A DNA stretch of 64,000 bases from Planctomycetota bacterium. GTDB lineage: Bacteria > Planctomycetota > UBA1135 > UBA2386. The DNA is taken from contig JAQCBR010000001.1 in NCBI GenBank assembly GCA_027621295.1, forward strand, positions 42,105 through 106,104. The letters are read 5' to 3'. This document shows, one piece after another, positions 27,836 to 35,516 of the stretch. The translations under genes were made by a program, and so were the position numbers. Within the stretch, counting starts at the first letter, position 1; every line of letters begins with the position of its first letter. The notes beneath the pieces were generated by a model. That model searched no databases and was not told the DNA's origin. It saw only the letters and a program-made list of their open reading frames with translations.

Positions 27836-28846
27836 ATGACCCGGTTCCACGCACCCCGACACAGCCGCACCCAGACTGCCGCGACCGCGCCGCGGGTCAG
27901 CGTCGTCGTGCCGCTGTTCAACGAGGTGCAGAACCTGCTGCGGCTCCACGAATCGCTGTCCTACGCGCTCGGCTCGGCGGCAGCGCGGTTGGGGAGCTAC
28001 GAGATCCTGTTCGTCGACGACGGCAGCGACGACGGAACGCGGGACCTGCTGCGGCGTCTCGCCGCCGACGACCCGCACGTGCGCGCCGTGCTGTTCCGCA
28101 AGAACTGCGGGCAGACCGCAGCGATGTCGGCCGGGTTCGAGATGGCGCAGGGTGAGATCGTTGTCTCGATGGATGGCGACCTGCAGAACGACCCGAGCGA
28201 CATCCCGCGGCTCGTCGAGCGGCTCGAGGACGGGTTCGACATCGTCTGCGGCTGGCGCCGGCACCGGCAGGACAGCTTCGCGACGCGACTCCTGCCGTCG
28301 ATGATCGCCAACCAGCTGATCCGCTGGGCGACCGGGGTGCCGATCCATGACACCGGCTGCTCGCTCAAGGCGTACCGCGCCTGGGTGGTGCGCAACCTGC
28401 ACCTGTACTCGGACATGCACCGGTTCATCGCCGCGCTCGGCGCGGGCCTCGGCGCGCGCATCACCGAGCTGCCGGTGCGTCACCACCCGCGAATCTACGG
28501 CCAGTCGAAGTACGGGCTGGGCCGGATCTTCCGGGTCGTCATCGACCTCGTCGTCATCAAGATGCTGATCCAGTTCGCGGCCCATCCGATCCGATGGTTC
28601 GGGATGTTGGCCGCGCCGCTGTTCCTGATCTTCGTGGCTCTGCTCGGGGTCGGCTTCCTGAAGTTCGAAGAGGGCAGACTCGGTCTGCTCTGGAACTACA
28701 ACAACTTCTACGTCGCGGGAGCCGCGGTGGCTGCGCTGTTCGGATTCAACGTCTTCCTGCTCGGCTTCCTCGCGGAGCTCCAGCTCAAGGCCTCGCGCTT
28801 CTTCCGGCGACGCATCGCGATCACCGCGACGGAGGCGGCGCGCTGA
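27836..28846 (+). CDS. GtrB/DPM1-like membrane glycosyltransferase family 2
   Basis: A 336-aa inverting glycosyltransferase that normally loads a sugar on a polyprenyl phosphate carrier. The GT-A domain (residues about 20-240) has VSVVVPLFNE, LFVDDGSDDGT and the metal-binding MDGDLQNDP (Asp113 region), all intact. Two C-terminal membrane helices follow (about residues 250-310), as in GtrB and ArnC. The start ATG at 27836 avoids the operator-like repeats upstream. The stop overlaps the next gene by one base (TGATG), so both products are made together. Confidence 0.9.
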   Translation: MTRFHAPRHSRTQTAATAPRVSVVVPLFNEVQNLLRLHESLSYALGSAAARLGSYEILFVDDGSDDGTRDLLRRLAADDPHVRAVLFRKNCGQTAAMSAGFEMAQGEIVVSMDGDLQNDPSDIPRLVERLEDGFDIVCGWRRHRQDSFATRLLPSMIANQLIRWATGVPIHDTGCSLKAYRAWVVRNLHLYSDMHRFIAALGAGLGARITELPVRHHPRIYGQSKYGLGRIFRVVIDLVVIKMLIQFAAHPIRWFGMLAAPLFLIFVALLGVGFLKFEEGRLGLLWNYNNFYVAGAAVAALFGFNVFLLGFLAELQLKASRFFRRRIAITATEAAR

Positions 28847-30915
28847 TGGTGGGCCACACCGATGCCGACTTCGTGTCGGTCGTCATCCCGGTCAACAACC
28901 CGTCGGTCGACGTCGGTCGCCTCGTGCAGGGCTACAGCGAGCCGCTGCGCTCGGCTGGCTATCCGTTCGAGCTGATCTTCGTGCTCGACGGCGTCCACGG
29001 CCGGATCGTCGAGGATCTCGCCGAACTCTCCTCCGAACACCCGGTCAAGACGGTCCGGCTGCAGGGCGACGGGCTCGGTGAGTCGATCGCGCTCTCGGCG
29101 GGTGTCGCGCGCGCACGCGGCGCGTTCATCCTGAACGTGCCGCAGTACCTGCAGGTCGAGCCCGACGATCTCGTCAAGATCGTCCAGGCGCTCGAGTCGG
29201 GCGCGGACTTCGTCGCGACGTGGCGCCACCCGCGCGTCGATCCCTGGCTGAACCGCGTCCAGTCGACCGTGTTCAACTGGGTGCTGCGCGCGGTGATGGG
29301 AATCCGCTTCCACGACCTGAACTCGGGCGTGCGCGGCATGCGCCGCCAGGTGCTCGAGGAGGTCAGCGTCTACGGCGAGATGTTCCGGTTCCTGCCGGTC
29401 CTCGCGCTGCGGCAGGGCTTCAACGTCGTCGAGGTGAAGGTCCGGCACCGCGAGGAGCAGGGGACGCTGCCCTTCTACGGGATCGGCGTCTACGTGCGCC
29501 GCGTCCTCGACATCCTCGCGATCAGCTTCCTGACGCGGTTCACGCAGAAGCCGCTCCGGTTCTTCGGGATCCTCGGGATCATCGCGATCCTGATCGGGAT
29601 CGCGGTCAGCCTGAACCCGCTCTACGAGCGCGTGATCCAGGACGTGAGCATCGCGGACCGTCCGATCTTCGTGCTGGGCGTGATCCTCGTCGCGTTCGGC
29701 GTGCAGCTGATCGGTTTCGGGCTGGTCGGTGAGATCATCATCTTCACCCAGGCGAGCCAGATGCGGGACTACCGCGTCGACGAGGTCGTGCAGGTCGAGG
29801 GACCGCAGCCGAGTGACGGTGCCGTCGCCGATGCCGTCGATGCAGCGCTCGGCAGGGCCGAGCCGCGCGAGGATTCTCCGGCGCTCCGCGTGCGCGAGCT
29901 GCTGCCCGGTGAAGACGCGCGTTGGGACGCGTTCGTGCACGGTCACGAGCACGGGTCGTTCTTCCATCTGTCCGGATGGAGACGAGCTGTGGAGGAGACC
30001 TTCCACCACGAGGCGCACTACCTCGTTTGCGAACAAGGGCGTGCGTGGCGCGGCGTGCTGCCGGTCTTCCACATCAGGAGCCCGTTCCTCGGCAAGCAGA
30101 TGATCTCGGTACCCTACGGGGTCTACGGGGGCGTGCTCGCGGGCGACGAGGACGTGCAGCAGGCGCTGATCGATGCCGCGTGCCAGCAGGGGCGTCGCCT
30201 CGCGGCCGGATACCTGGAGCTTCGTCACCTGGCACCGCGACCCGGCGACCGGGTGCGTTTCGATCTCTACGTGACCTTCCGGAAGGAGCTCCCCGCAACC
30301 GTCGACGAGGTGCTGCCGTCGATCCCGAAGAAGGCGCGTGCGGAGGTGCGCCGAGCGCGCGATCGCTTCTCGATGACCTTCGAGGAGCTGGACGACGTCT
30401 CGGTGTTCTTCGAGCTGTTCTCCGAAGAGAAGCGACGGCTGGGCACACCGTCCCTGCCACAGTCTTGGTTCGAGAACCTGCGCGAGGAGTTCGGCAAGGC
30501 GGTGGTCCTGCACGTGGTCCGCGACGCGGATCGCCGGCCGATGTGCGCGGTGATGAGCTTTCTCTACAAGGACGCGGTCTACGCCTACTACTCCGGCTCC
30601 AGCAACGAGGCGCGCGGCAAGGGCGTCGCGGACTTCGTCTACTGCAAGATCATGGAGTGGGCGATCGAGCGGGGCTTCCGCGTGTTCGACTTCGGGCGCA
30701 GCCGTCGCGACACCGGAGCCGCGAAGTTCAAGCAGAACATGGGCTTCGAGCCCGAGCCGCTGCACTACGACTTCACGCTGCTGCGTGCCGACGCCAAGCT
30801 GCCGGAGTTCCATCCGAGCAACCCGAAGCTGCAGGGGCCGCGGCGCATGTGGTCGAAGTTGCCGAAGGGTGTCGCAAACCGCGTCGGTGCCCGGCTGTCG
30901 CGATACCTGCCGTGA
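28846..30915 (+). CDS. Degenerate GT2 membrane domain fused to an XrtA-type FemAB domain
   Basis: A continuous 689-aa ORF with two parts. Residues 1 to about 340 form a GtrB-like GT2 with two membrane helices (LRFFGILGIIAILIGIAVSL and IFVLGVILVAFGVQLIGFGL). The nucleotide-binding DDG is FVLDGVHG, and the metal-binding DxD is replaced by NVP (residues 97-99, FILNVPQYL), so this half is probably inactive. Residues about 346-689 match the FemAB-like acyltransferases of exosortase A loci: DAFVHGHEHGSFFHLSGWRR, VPYGVYGG, then a GNAT fold ending in FDFGRSRRDTGAAKFKQNMGF. FemAB proteins transfer amino acids from aminoacyl-tRNA in other systems. The pair with the intact GT2 upstream suggests a membrane complex. 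Confidence 0.88.
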   Translation: MVGHTDADFVSVVIPVNNPSVDVGRLVQGYSEPLRSAGYPFELIFVLDGVHGRIVEDLAELSSEHPVKTVRLQGDGLGESIALSAGVARARGAFILNVPQYLQVEPDDLVKIVQALESGADFVATWRHPRVDPWLNRVQSTVFNWVLRAVMGIRFHDLNSGVRGMRRQVLEEVSVYGEMFRFLPVLALRQGFNVVEVKVRHREEQGTLPFYGIGVYVRRVLDILAISFLTRFTQKPLRFFGILGIIAILIGIAVSLNPLYERVIQDVSIADRPIFVLGVILVAFGVQLIGFGLVGEIIIFTQASQMRDYRVDEVVQVEGPQPSDGAVADAVDAALGRAEPREDSPALRVRELLPGEDARWDAFVHGHEHGSFFHLSGWRRAVEETFHHEAHYLVCEQGRAWRGVLPVFHIRSPFLGKQMISVPYGVYGGVLAGDEDVQQALIDAACQQGRRLAAGYLELRHLAPRPGDRVRFDLYVTFRKELPATVDEVLPSIPKKARAEVRRARDRFSMTFEELDDVSVFFELFSEEKRRLGTPSLPQSWFENLREEFGKAVVLHVVRDADRRPMCAVMSFLYKDAVYAYYSGSSNEARGKGVADFVYCKIMEWAIERGFRVFDFGRSRRDTGAAKFKQNMGFEPEPLHYDFTLLRADAKLPEFHPSNPKLQGPRRMWSKLPKGVANRVGARLSRYLP

Positions 30916-30978
30916 GGACGGTCCGCTGGGCGGCGCCCGAGCGCGGCCCGGCGAGCGTCCGTCGCATCTTTCCCAGCC

Positions 30979-30995
30979 GTCCGCGCCGCGCGGAC
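30979..30995. terminator. Perfect 7-bp hairpin between convergent genes
   Basis: GTCCGCG-CCG-CGCGGAC lies between the ends of the FemAB fusion gene and the pseudo-aminotransferase gene. It has no T-tract, which is common in GC-rich genomes. Confidence 0.4.
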
Positions 30996-31011
30996 GTCGA
31001 GTCTCCGGAGC

Positions 31012-32709
31012 TCACCCGCCTTGCCGCGGATCGGGTCTCGGCTCGAGCCGCGGGATCTGGTCGTCCGGAATCGTGGCTTCGACCCTCATCGCGGACAGGT
31101 CGACGACGAGTCCGCCGCAGCGGACCTTCGACCAGATCTTGGCGCCCGTGATCACGTCGTCGGTCGAGCAGGGTGACTTCGTGCCGAGCGCCGTCCAATC
31201 GGCTGCATCCACATCTCGATGCCAGGTCGTCAGGCTGTCCCCGACGCGGGTCAGCTTCAGGAAGCCGGCGCGGCCCGGGATCGGGTGGCGTCCGGTCAGC
31301 TCGCCCTCGAGTCCCGCGGCCGCGGAGATCTCGCCGATGCGATCGGCCGTCGACATCAGCTGCGCGTAGTAGCGAGCGGTGGAGGGCTCGTTCTGGACGA
31401 ACAGCCCGAGGCACGCGGAGTCCGGGCCCGGCTCCCAGGTCCGGACGTCGTAGCGGACCTCGATCGTGAAGTCGCCGCGGAGTCTCGTCGGGAGGTAGAA
31501 GCCCGACGACGTGATCGGACCCAGTTGGCCCGCCGCGAACGCGATCCGCATCGCTGGCTCTCCGTCGACCGGCTCGATGTCCACCTCGGCGAGCTTGGGG
31601 TGTCGGTAGCGGGCGATGCCGCGATCCGCGAGGCGGGGGTCGTTGTCCGGGAACACGAACGGGATCCCGCCGCTCAGGTAGGAGTTGTGCTCGATCAGGA
31701 GCGTGCGGATCCGCGCGATCGCATCCGCGAGGGCAGCGTCGATGCGGGCTTCCTCTGCGTCGGCCGCTCCGGCGGAGAAGGCCGGGTAGGCGTCCGCGCT
31801 GACGCCCAGCGCCTTCAGTTCCAGCAGGAAGTGGTGAGCGATCAGCGGCGCCTCGGCGTTCTCCTGCCCATCGAAACGGAGGCTCGGGAGTGCCTCCGGG
31901 CCGACGAGCCGCGCGCGGATGTCGTGCTCGCGGCACGTGTCCTCGAAGCACCTCGACAGAGCGGCGCCGCGGGCCGCGAGCTCCGTCGCGACGGGAGCGG
32001 AGCGGATCTCGGCGACCGTCGCCAGCGCGAGCTCGAGTGCCACGGGCGACGGACTCGGGTCGTCGACGCGGTTCGTTTCCGGGGCGTCTCCCGTCTGCGC
32101 GAGCGCGGCGAAGCTGGCTCCTGCCGCCAGCGACTCGCCGACGAGGATCGCGTCCGGGCTGGGCTGGAGGCCGGACGCGCACAGCGCGTCGGCGAGTCGT
32201 CCCGCGGTCCGTGTCTCGTCGGCGACGAGGATCGCGCCAGCTTCCCGAGCGGCTCCCGCGATCCGCGCCCAGTCGTCCGGCGACAGTCGCGGCTCGACGA
32301 CGACGCATGCGGGCGCGTCGGCGCCGCAGGCGGCGATCGCATCCTCGAGAGGTCGGGCAGGGCCGTACTCCGCTGCCGCCCAGCTCGGCGAGCACACGAC
32401 CGTCGCATCCCGGCCGGTCGTGGCGCGCGCGGATGCGATCACCGCGGACAGCGCGGCGGCCGAGTCCTTCCAGAGCGTCCAGCGGAGCGAAGGGCCGCCG
32501 AACGCCCGAAGCTCTGCGAGCAGGCGAGGTGCGGGTTCGTCGCGGTCGCCGGCGAGCCGGGCTTCCAGGCGGTCGCGGCGCCCTGGATGTTCGTGCGCGA
32601 GGAGCGGGGTATCGCCGGAGAGGCCGTGCGACGACGGACCGATCGCGGGAGGATCGACGTCGTGGTGGCGGGCCAGCAGAACGAGCAGCTCGTCGAGTGC
32701 GCGCGGCAT
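31012..32709 (-). CDS. Pseudo-aminotransferase (class III fold, catalytic Lys lost) fused to a LamG/DUF1583-like domain
   Basis: A 565-aa protein. Residues about 50-360 align with glutamate-1-semialdehyde-type aminotransferases: LVADETRTAGR matches the PLP-aspartate strand, and ILVGESLAAGASFAAL matches the LGKxIGGG-PLP loop. The Schiff-base lysine is Glu192, so transamination should be impossible. Residues about 400-560 form a beta-sandwich-like domain (TSSGFYLPTRLRGDFTIEVRYDV, SACLGLFVQ, GFLKLTRVGDSLTTWHRD) like LamG or the DUF1349/DUF1583 group. There is no signal peptide. TAGTCT 6 nt before the ATG suggests a leaderless transcript. The function is unknown. Confidence 0.72.
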   Translation of the reverse strand: MPRALDELLVLLARHHDVDPPAIGPSSHGLSGDTPLLAHEHPGRRDRLEARLAGDRDEPAPRLLAELRAFGGPSLRWTLWKDSAAALSAVIASARATTGRDATVVCSPSWAAAEYGPARPLEDAIAACGADAPACVVVEPRLSPDDWARIAGAAREAGAILVADETRTAGRLADALCASGLQPSPDAILVGESLAAGASFAALAQTGDAPETNRVDDPSPSPVALELALATVAEIRSAPVATELAARGAALSRCFEDTCREHDIRARLVGPEALPSLRFDGQENAEAPLIAHHFLLELKALGVSADAYPAFSAGAADAEEARIDAALADAIARIRTLLIEHNSYLSGGIPFVFPDNDPRLADRGIARYRHPKLAEVDIEPVDGEPAMRIAFAAGQLGPITSSGFYLPTRLRGDFTIEVRYDVRTWEPGPDSACLGLFVQNEPSTARYYAQLMSTADRIGEISAAAGLEGELTGRHPIPGRAGFLKLTRVGDSLTTWHRDVDAADWTALGTKSPCSTDDVITGAKIWSKVRCGGLVVDLSAMRVEATIPDDQIPRLEPRPDPRQGG

Positions 32710-32715
32710 GGAGTG

Positions 32716-32721
32716 AGACTA
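32716..32721 (-). promoter_or_regulatory. Candidate -10 element (TAGTCT), leaderless start
   Basis: TAGTCT lies 6 nt before the ATG at 32709. It serves the minus-strand pseudo-aminotransferase gene. Confidence 0.45.
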
Positions 32722-32806
32722 CCCCCGTGTCCGCGCACGCGGAACGTCGCGGCGGGGAGGCGGCGGTTTCTTCGGGGACCCGTCTCGCGCTCGGCCAGGA
32801 GGCTCC

Positions 32807-32812
32807 TATCCT
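32807..32812 (+). promoter_or_regulatory. Candidate -10 element (TATCCT), leaderless start
   Basis: TATCCT lies 7 nt before the ATG at 32820. The divergent promoter at 32716 is 85 bp away. Confidence 0.45.
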
Positions 32813-32819
32813 CCGCGGC

Positions 32820-33044
32820 ATGACGCATCCGCGAGATGGCTCTGCGCGCGTGACTCGTGGCCTGATCGGTTTCTACATCGCCTGCACGGTGTTCGGGATC
32901 GCGATCACCGTCACCGCGGTCGCGTGGATCGTGTTCCCGACCATGCCCGGCTCGGACGGGATCGGCTGGCTCGGCCTCGTCGTGTGCGCGCTGACCGCCG
33001 CCGCGACGTGGCACTACCTGGGCGTCATGCGCCGGGAGCGCTAG
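32820..33044 (+). CDS. Small two-helix membrane protein
   Basis: A 74-aa protein with two membrane helices (LIGFYIACTVFGIAITVTAVAWIVF and GIGWLGLVVCALTAAATWHYLG) and a basic C-terminal tail (RRER). It resembles small actinobacterial-type DUF2530-like membrane proteins only in general shape; I do not assign a function. It is visible only as the tail of a longer, unrelated ORF in the track. The true start is supported by a -10-like hexamer 7 nt upstream. It overlaps the convergent gmhB gene by 20 bp. Confidence 0.65.
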   Translation: MTHPRDGSARVTRGLIGFYIACTVFGIAITVTAVAWIVFPTMPGSDGIGWLGLVVCALTAAATWHYLGVMRRER

Positions 33045-33600
33045 CCAGGATCGCGTCTGCGGCCGCGCGGAGGTCGGCGACCTCGAGGTCGGGTTCGACC
33101 CCTGCGGCGAGGAGCGCCTCACGCTGCGCATCGATCGGCTTGCCGGAGCGGACCAGCACGGTTCGGACCGGAAGGTCGTGACCTGCGAGCACGTCGCGCG
33201 CGCTGTCGCCGACGAGCCAGGACCGATGGAGGTCGAGGTCGAGCAGCTCGGCCGCGCGGCGGACGAGACCGTCGCCCGGCTTCCGGCACGTGCAAGCGCG
33301 GACGTAGCCGGCGACGACCCCGGTGTCGGGGTGGTGCGGACAGTGGAGCCACGCGTCGACCGAGCCGCCGAGCAGGTCGTCGAGCCGATCGTGCACGCGT
33401 GCCAGCGTGGCCTCGTCCAGGTAGCCACGTGCGATGCCCGATTGGTTGGTGACGACCACGATGCGGAAGCCCTGGCGTCGCAGTGCGTGGACGGCCTCGC
33501 GTGCACCGGGGAGGAGCTCGATCTCGTCCGGATGCCGGACGAAGTCACGCTCGACGTTCACGGTGCCGTCCCGGTCCAGGAAGACCGCGGGTCGGCTCAA
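33025..33600 (-). CDS. gmhB: D-glycero-D-manno-heptose 1,7-bisphosphate 7-phosphatase
   Basis: A 191-aa HAD phosphatase of typical GmhB size. The nucleophile loop is VFLDRDGTVNVERDF, the zinc site is CPHHP and CTCRKPGDG, and VGDSARDVLAG supplies the metal Asp. It removes the C7 phosphate during ADP-heptose synthesis for lipopolysaccharide. The TTG at 33600 is preferred: it overlaps the stop of the upstream gene as TTGA and gives the family N-terminus. The ORF-opening ATG at 33768 would lie deep inside that gene. Confidence 0.88.
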   Translation of the reverse strand: MSRPAVFLDRDGTVNVERDFVRHPDEIELLPGAREAVHALRRQGFRIVVVTNQSGIARGYLDEATLARVHDRLDDLLGGSVDAWLHCPHHPDTGVVAGYVRACTCRKPGDGLVRRAAELLDLDLHRSWLVGDSARDVLAGHDLPVRTVLVRSGKPIDAQREALLAAGVEPDLEVADLRAAADAILASAPGA

Positions 33601-34034
33601 CGGTCCGGAGCCGAAGGTTCGGTCTTCGGCGACTCCCCTTCGGGGTAGAGAGTCACGTGGAACTCGTGCGGGACGTAGCGCCACTTCACCGCGAACGGCG
33701 TCAGGAAGTCGCCGAGCGTCCAGAACAGGGGTAACGGCCAGATCCGGAAGTCGGTGCCGTCCTGCCACTTCGACGTGTACGCGTGCGTGTGGTGGATGAC
33801 CTCGCGGTCCTCGGGGTCGAACCCGACCTTCTGGAGCGTGACGACGTGGTCGTCGCCGAGGAAGCCGTCGAGCTCGACCATGCTCGGGGTGGTCAGCCCG
33901 GTGTCCTCACCGTCGACCAGGATCAGCGCGCCGGCGGGCGTCGAGGTCACCAGCACCCGGGAGTCCCCCTCGGCGTAGGTGCACGACGGGATCGTCAGGA
34001 GTCCCAGCAGGAAGGCTGCAGCCGCGCGTCGCAT
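33597..34034 (-). CDS. PEGA-domain lipoprotein
   Basis: A 145-aa exported protein. RRAAAAFLLGLLTIPSC is a lipoprotein signal with the modified Cys near residue 18. It is followed by a PEGA module (VTSTPAGALILVDGEDTGLTTPSMVEL), a surface beta domain. The C-terminal half (PLPLFWTLGDFLTPFAVKWRYVPHEFHVTL) is unassigned. The ATG at 34034 is chosen for the signal peptide and for the TAGCAT hexamer 8 nt upstream. It is cotranscribed with gmhB through a TTGA overlap, so it may act at the outer membrane. Confidence 0.75.
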   Translation of the reverse strand: MRRAAAAFLLGLLTIPSCTYAEGDSRVLVTSTPAGALILVDGEDTGLTTPSMVELDGFLGDDHVVTLQKVGFDPEDREVIHHTHAYTSKWQDGTDFRIWPLPLFWTLGDFLTPFAVKWRYVPHEFHVTLYPEGESPKTEPSAPDR

Positions 34035-34042
34035 CGGTCCTG

Positions 34043-34048
34043 ATGCTA
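34043..34048 (-). promoter_or_regulatory. Candidate -10 element (TAGCAT), leaderless start
   Basis: TAGCAT lies 8 nt before the ATG at 34034. It is the likely promoter of the PEGA lipoprotein-gmhB pair. Confidence 0.45.
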
Positions 34049-34160
34049 TCGGCAGTTTCGCCGGACAGGACAAGCAGACCTGGGGCCGGGCCCCTGGAAT
34101 CCGTTCCGTCCGGCGGGTCGGCCCTGATTCCCGGGCATTGCCTGCGGGCGAAGAGGTTCC

Positions 34161-34166
34161 TACGAT
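34161..34166 (+). promoter_or_regulatory. Candidate -10 element (TACGAT), leadered transcript
   Basis: TACGAT lies 61 nt before the ATG at 34228. That start has a clear GGGAGG ribosome site, in contrast to the leaderless genes. Confidence 0.4.
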
Positions 34167-34227
34167 CCCGGCGGATCAGCACGACGGCACCTGGTCCGTG
34201 CCGCCGTGGATACTTCTGGGAGGCTCC

Positions 34228-35412
34228 ATGTCGATCGTTCTGTCGCCGCGTCCAGCGGCGCTCGTGCTCGCGGCCGCGTTCGCGGCGATCCCCGTCTCGG
34301 TTCGTGCGCAGGAGGCCGGCGAAGCGTCCGGAACCGGCCCTGGCCCGCAGGAACCGGTCGTCGTCGAAGCGGCTGCCCCGAAGGCGCCGGAGGCCTACGG
34401 CCGGGTCGAGCGGGCCGACACCGAGCTCCGCTGCTTCCCGACGTCCTACTCGCCGACCTACGACGAGAAGCTCGGCGAGGGCGACGTGGTGGTGCCGACC
34501 GGCGAGGAGCGGAACGGCTACCGGGCGGTCCGGCTGCCCCTCGGTGTCCGCGGCTTCGTCCACGGCCGCTTCGCGAAGCTCGGCGAAGACGGAATGGTGC
34601 GGACCGAAGGAGCCCGCGTCGCGTTCCGCTACCGGCCGACTTCCGCGGAAGCGCCGGTTCGGCTCGTCGACGAGGGCACGGCCTTCGTCCTCGTCGGCAT
34701 CGAAGGTGACTGGTTCGAAGTGCGTTTCCCGGAGCAGCACGCCTGGGTCGCCTCCGACGCAGTGGTCGTGTTCCCGGCCGCCGAAGCCGTGCCGACGCTG
34801 ATCGCCGCGTGGGACGGGGCCGTCTCGCGGCAGAAGTCGGAAGCCGAGGCTGCGCTCGCCGCGCGCCAGGCAGAGCAGGCCGAGGCCGCTCGTCTCGAAG
34901 CCCTGGATGCCGAGGTCCGAGCGCTGTCTGCCCGTTTCCGCAGCGAGTATGCGAAGCCCGAGGCGGACCAGGACGTGGCGCCGGTCCGCGACGCCTGCGT
35001 CGCGCTGATCGGCCAGGCGCCCGAAGGATCGAAGGTTCGCACCGACGCCGAGCGGCTCCTCGCCGAGGTCGAACGGCAGGCCCAGGCGATCGCGATGCTC
35101 CAGATCGTCGAAGCAGAGCCGCCGAAGCCCGAGGCGGATCCGCTGCCGCCCCGCGTCGAGGTCGATCCTCTCGGTGAGTTCGTCACCGGCTGGGTCCGCG
35201 TGCGCGGCGGGGTGTTCACGCCTCGCGTGGCGCAGCTCGAGAAGGGTGGCCAGGTGCTGCTCGAGATCGAGTGCACCACCGGCCGCTACGACCTCTCGCT
35301 CTTCGACGGGATGGAGGTCGGCGTCCGTGGCCCGGCGAACCGTCCTGCCTCGGACAGCCTGCGTCGACTCGACGTCCAGCGCCTCGAGGTGCTGTCGTTG
35401 CCTCGACGGTGA
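34228..35412 (+). CDS. Secreted protein with SH3-like domains and a coiled coil
   Basis: A 394-aa exported protein. The signal peptide is LVLAAAFAAIPVSVRAQ. Two SH3-like beta modules follow (about residues 55-110 and 125-180; GEGDVVVPTGEERNGYRAVRL and LVGIEGDWFEVRFPEQHAWV). Next come an Ala/Glu-rich coiled coil (about 195-240) and a C-terminal beta region (VTGWVRVRGGVFTPRVAQLEKGG). Such proteins usually sit in the periplasm and bind cell-wall or other proteins. No catalytic motif is visible. Start and ribosome site (GGGAGG) are clear. Confidence 0.8.
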   Translation: MSIVLSPRPAALVLAAAFAAIPVSVRAQEAGEASGTGPGPQEPVVVEAAAPKAPEAYGRVERADTELRCFPTSYSPTYDEKLGEGDVVVPTGEERNGYRAVRLPLGVRGFVHGRFAKLGEDGMVRTEGARVAFRYRPTSAEAPVRLVDEGTAFVLVGIEGDWFEVRFPEQHAWVASDAVVVFPAAEAVPTLIAAWDGAVSRQKSEAEAALAARQAEQAEAARLEALDAEVRALSARFRSEYAKPEADQDVAPVRDACVALIGQAPEGSKVRTDAERLLAEVERQAQAIAMLQIVEAEPPKPEADPLPPRVEVDPLGEFVTGWVRVRGGVFTPRVAQLEKGGQVLLEIECTTGRYDLSLFDGMEVGVRGPANRPASDSLRRLDVQRLEVLSLPRR

Positions 35413-35421
35413 TGCGGAGCG

Positions 35422-35444
35422 TGCCCGGACGACGGCTCCGGGCA
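35422..35444 (+). terminator. Perfect 8-bp hairpin after the SH3-like protein gene
   Basis: TGCCCGGA-7 nt-TCCGGGCA begins 9 nt after the stop codon. No T-tract follows. Confidence 0.5.
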
Positions 35445-35516
35445 TGCCACGGAAGTCCAGGTCCCGGGTCTCCCCGGACGTCCTGATCCTGGACTCCCTG
35501 GGGTCGCTGGCAGCGC

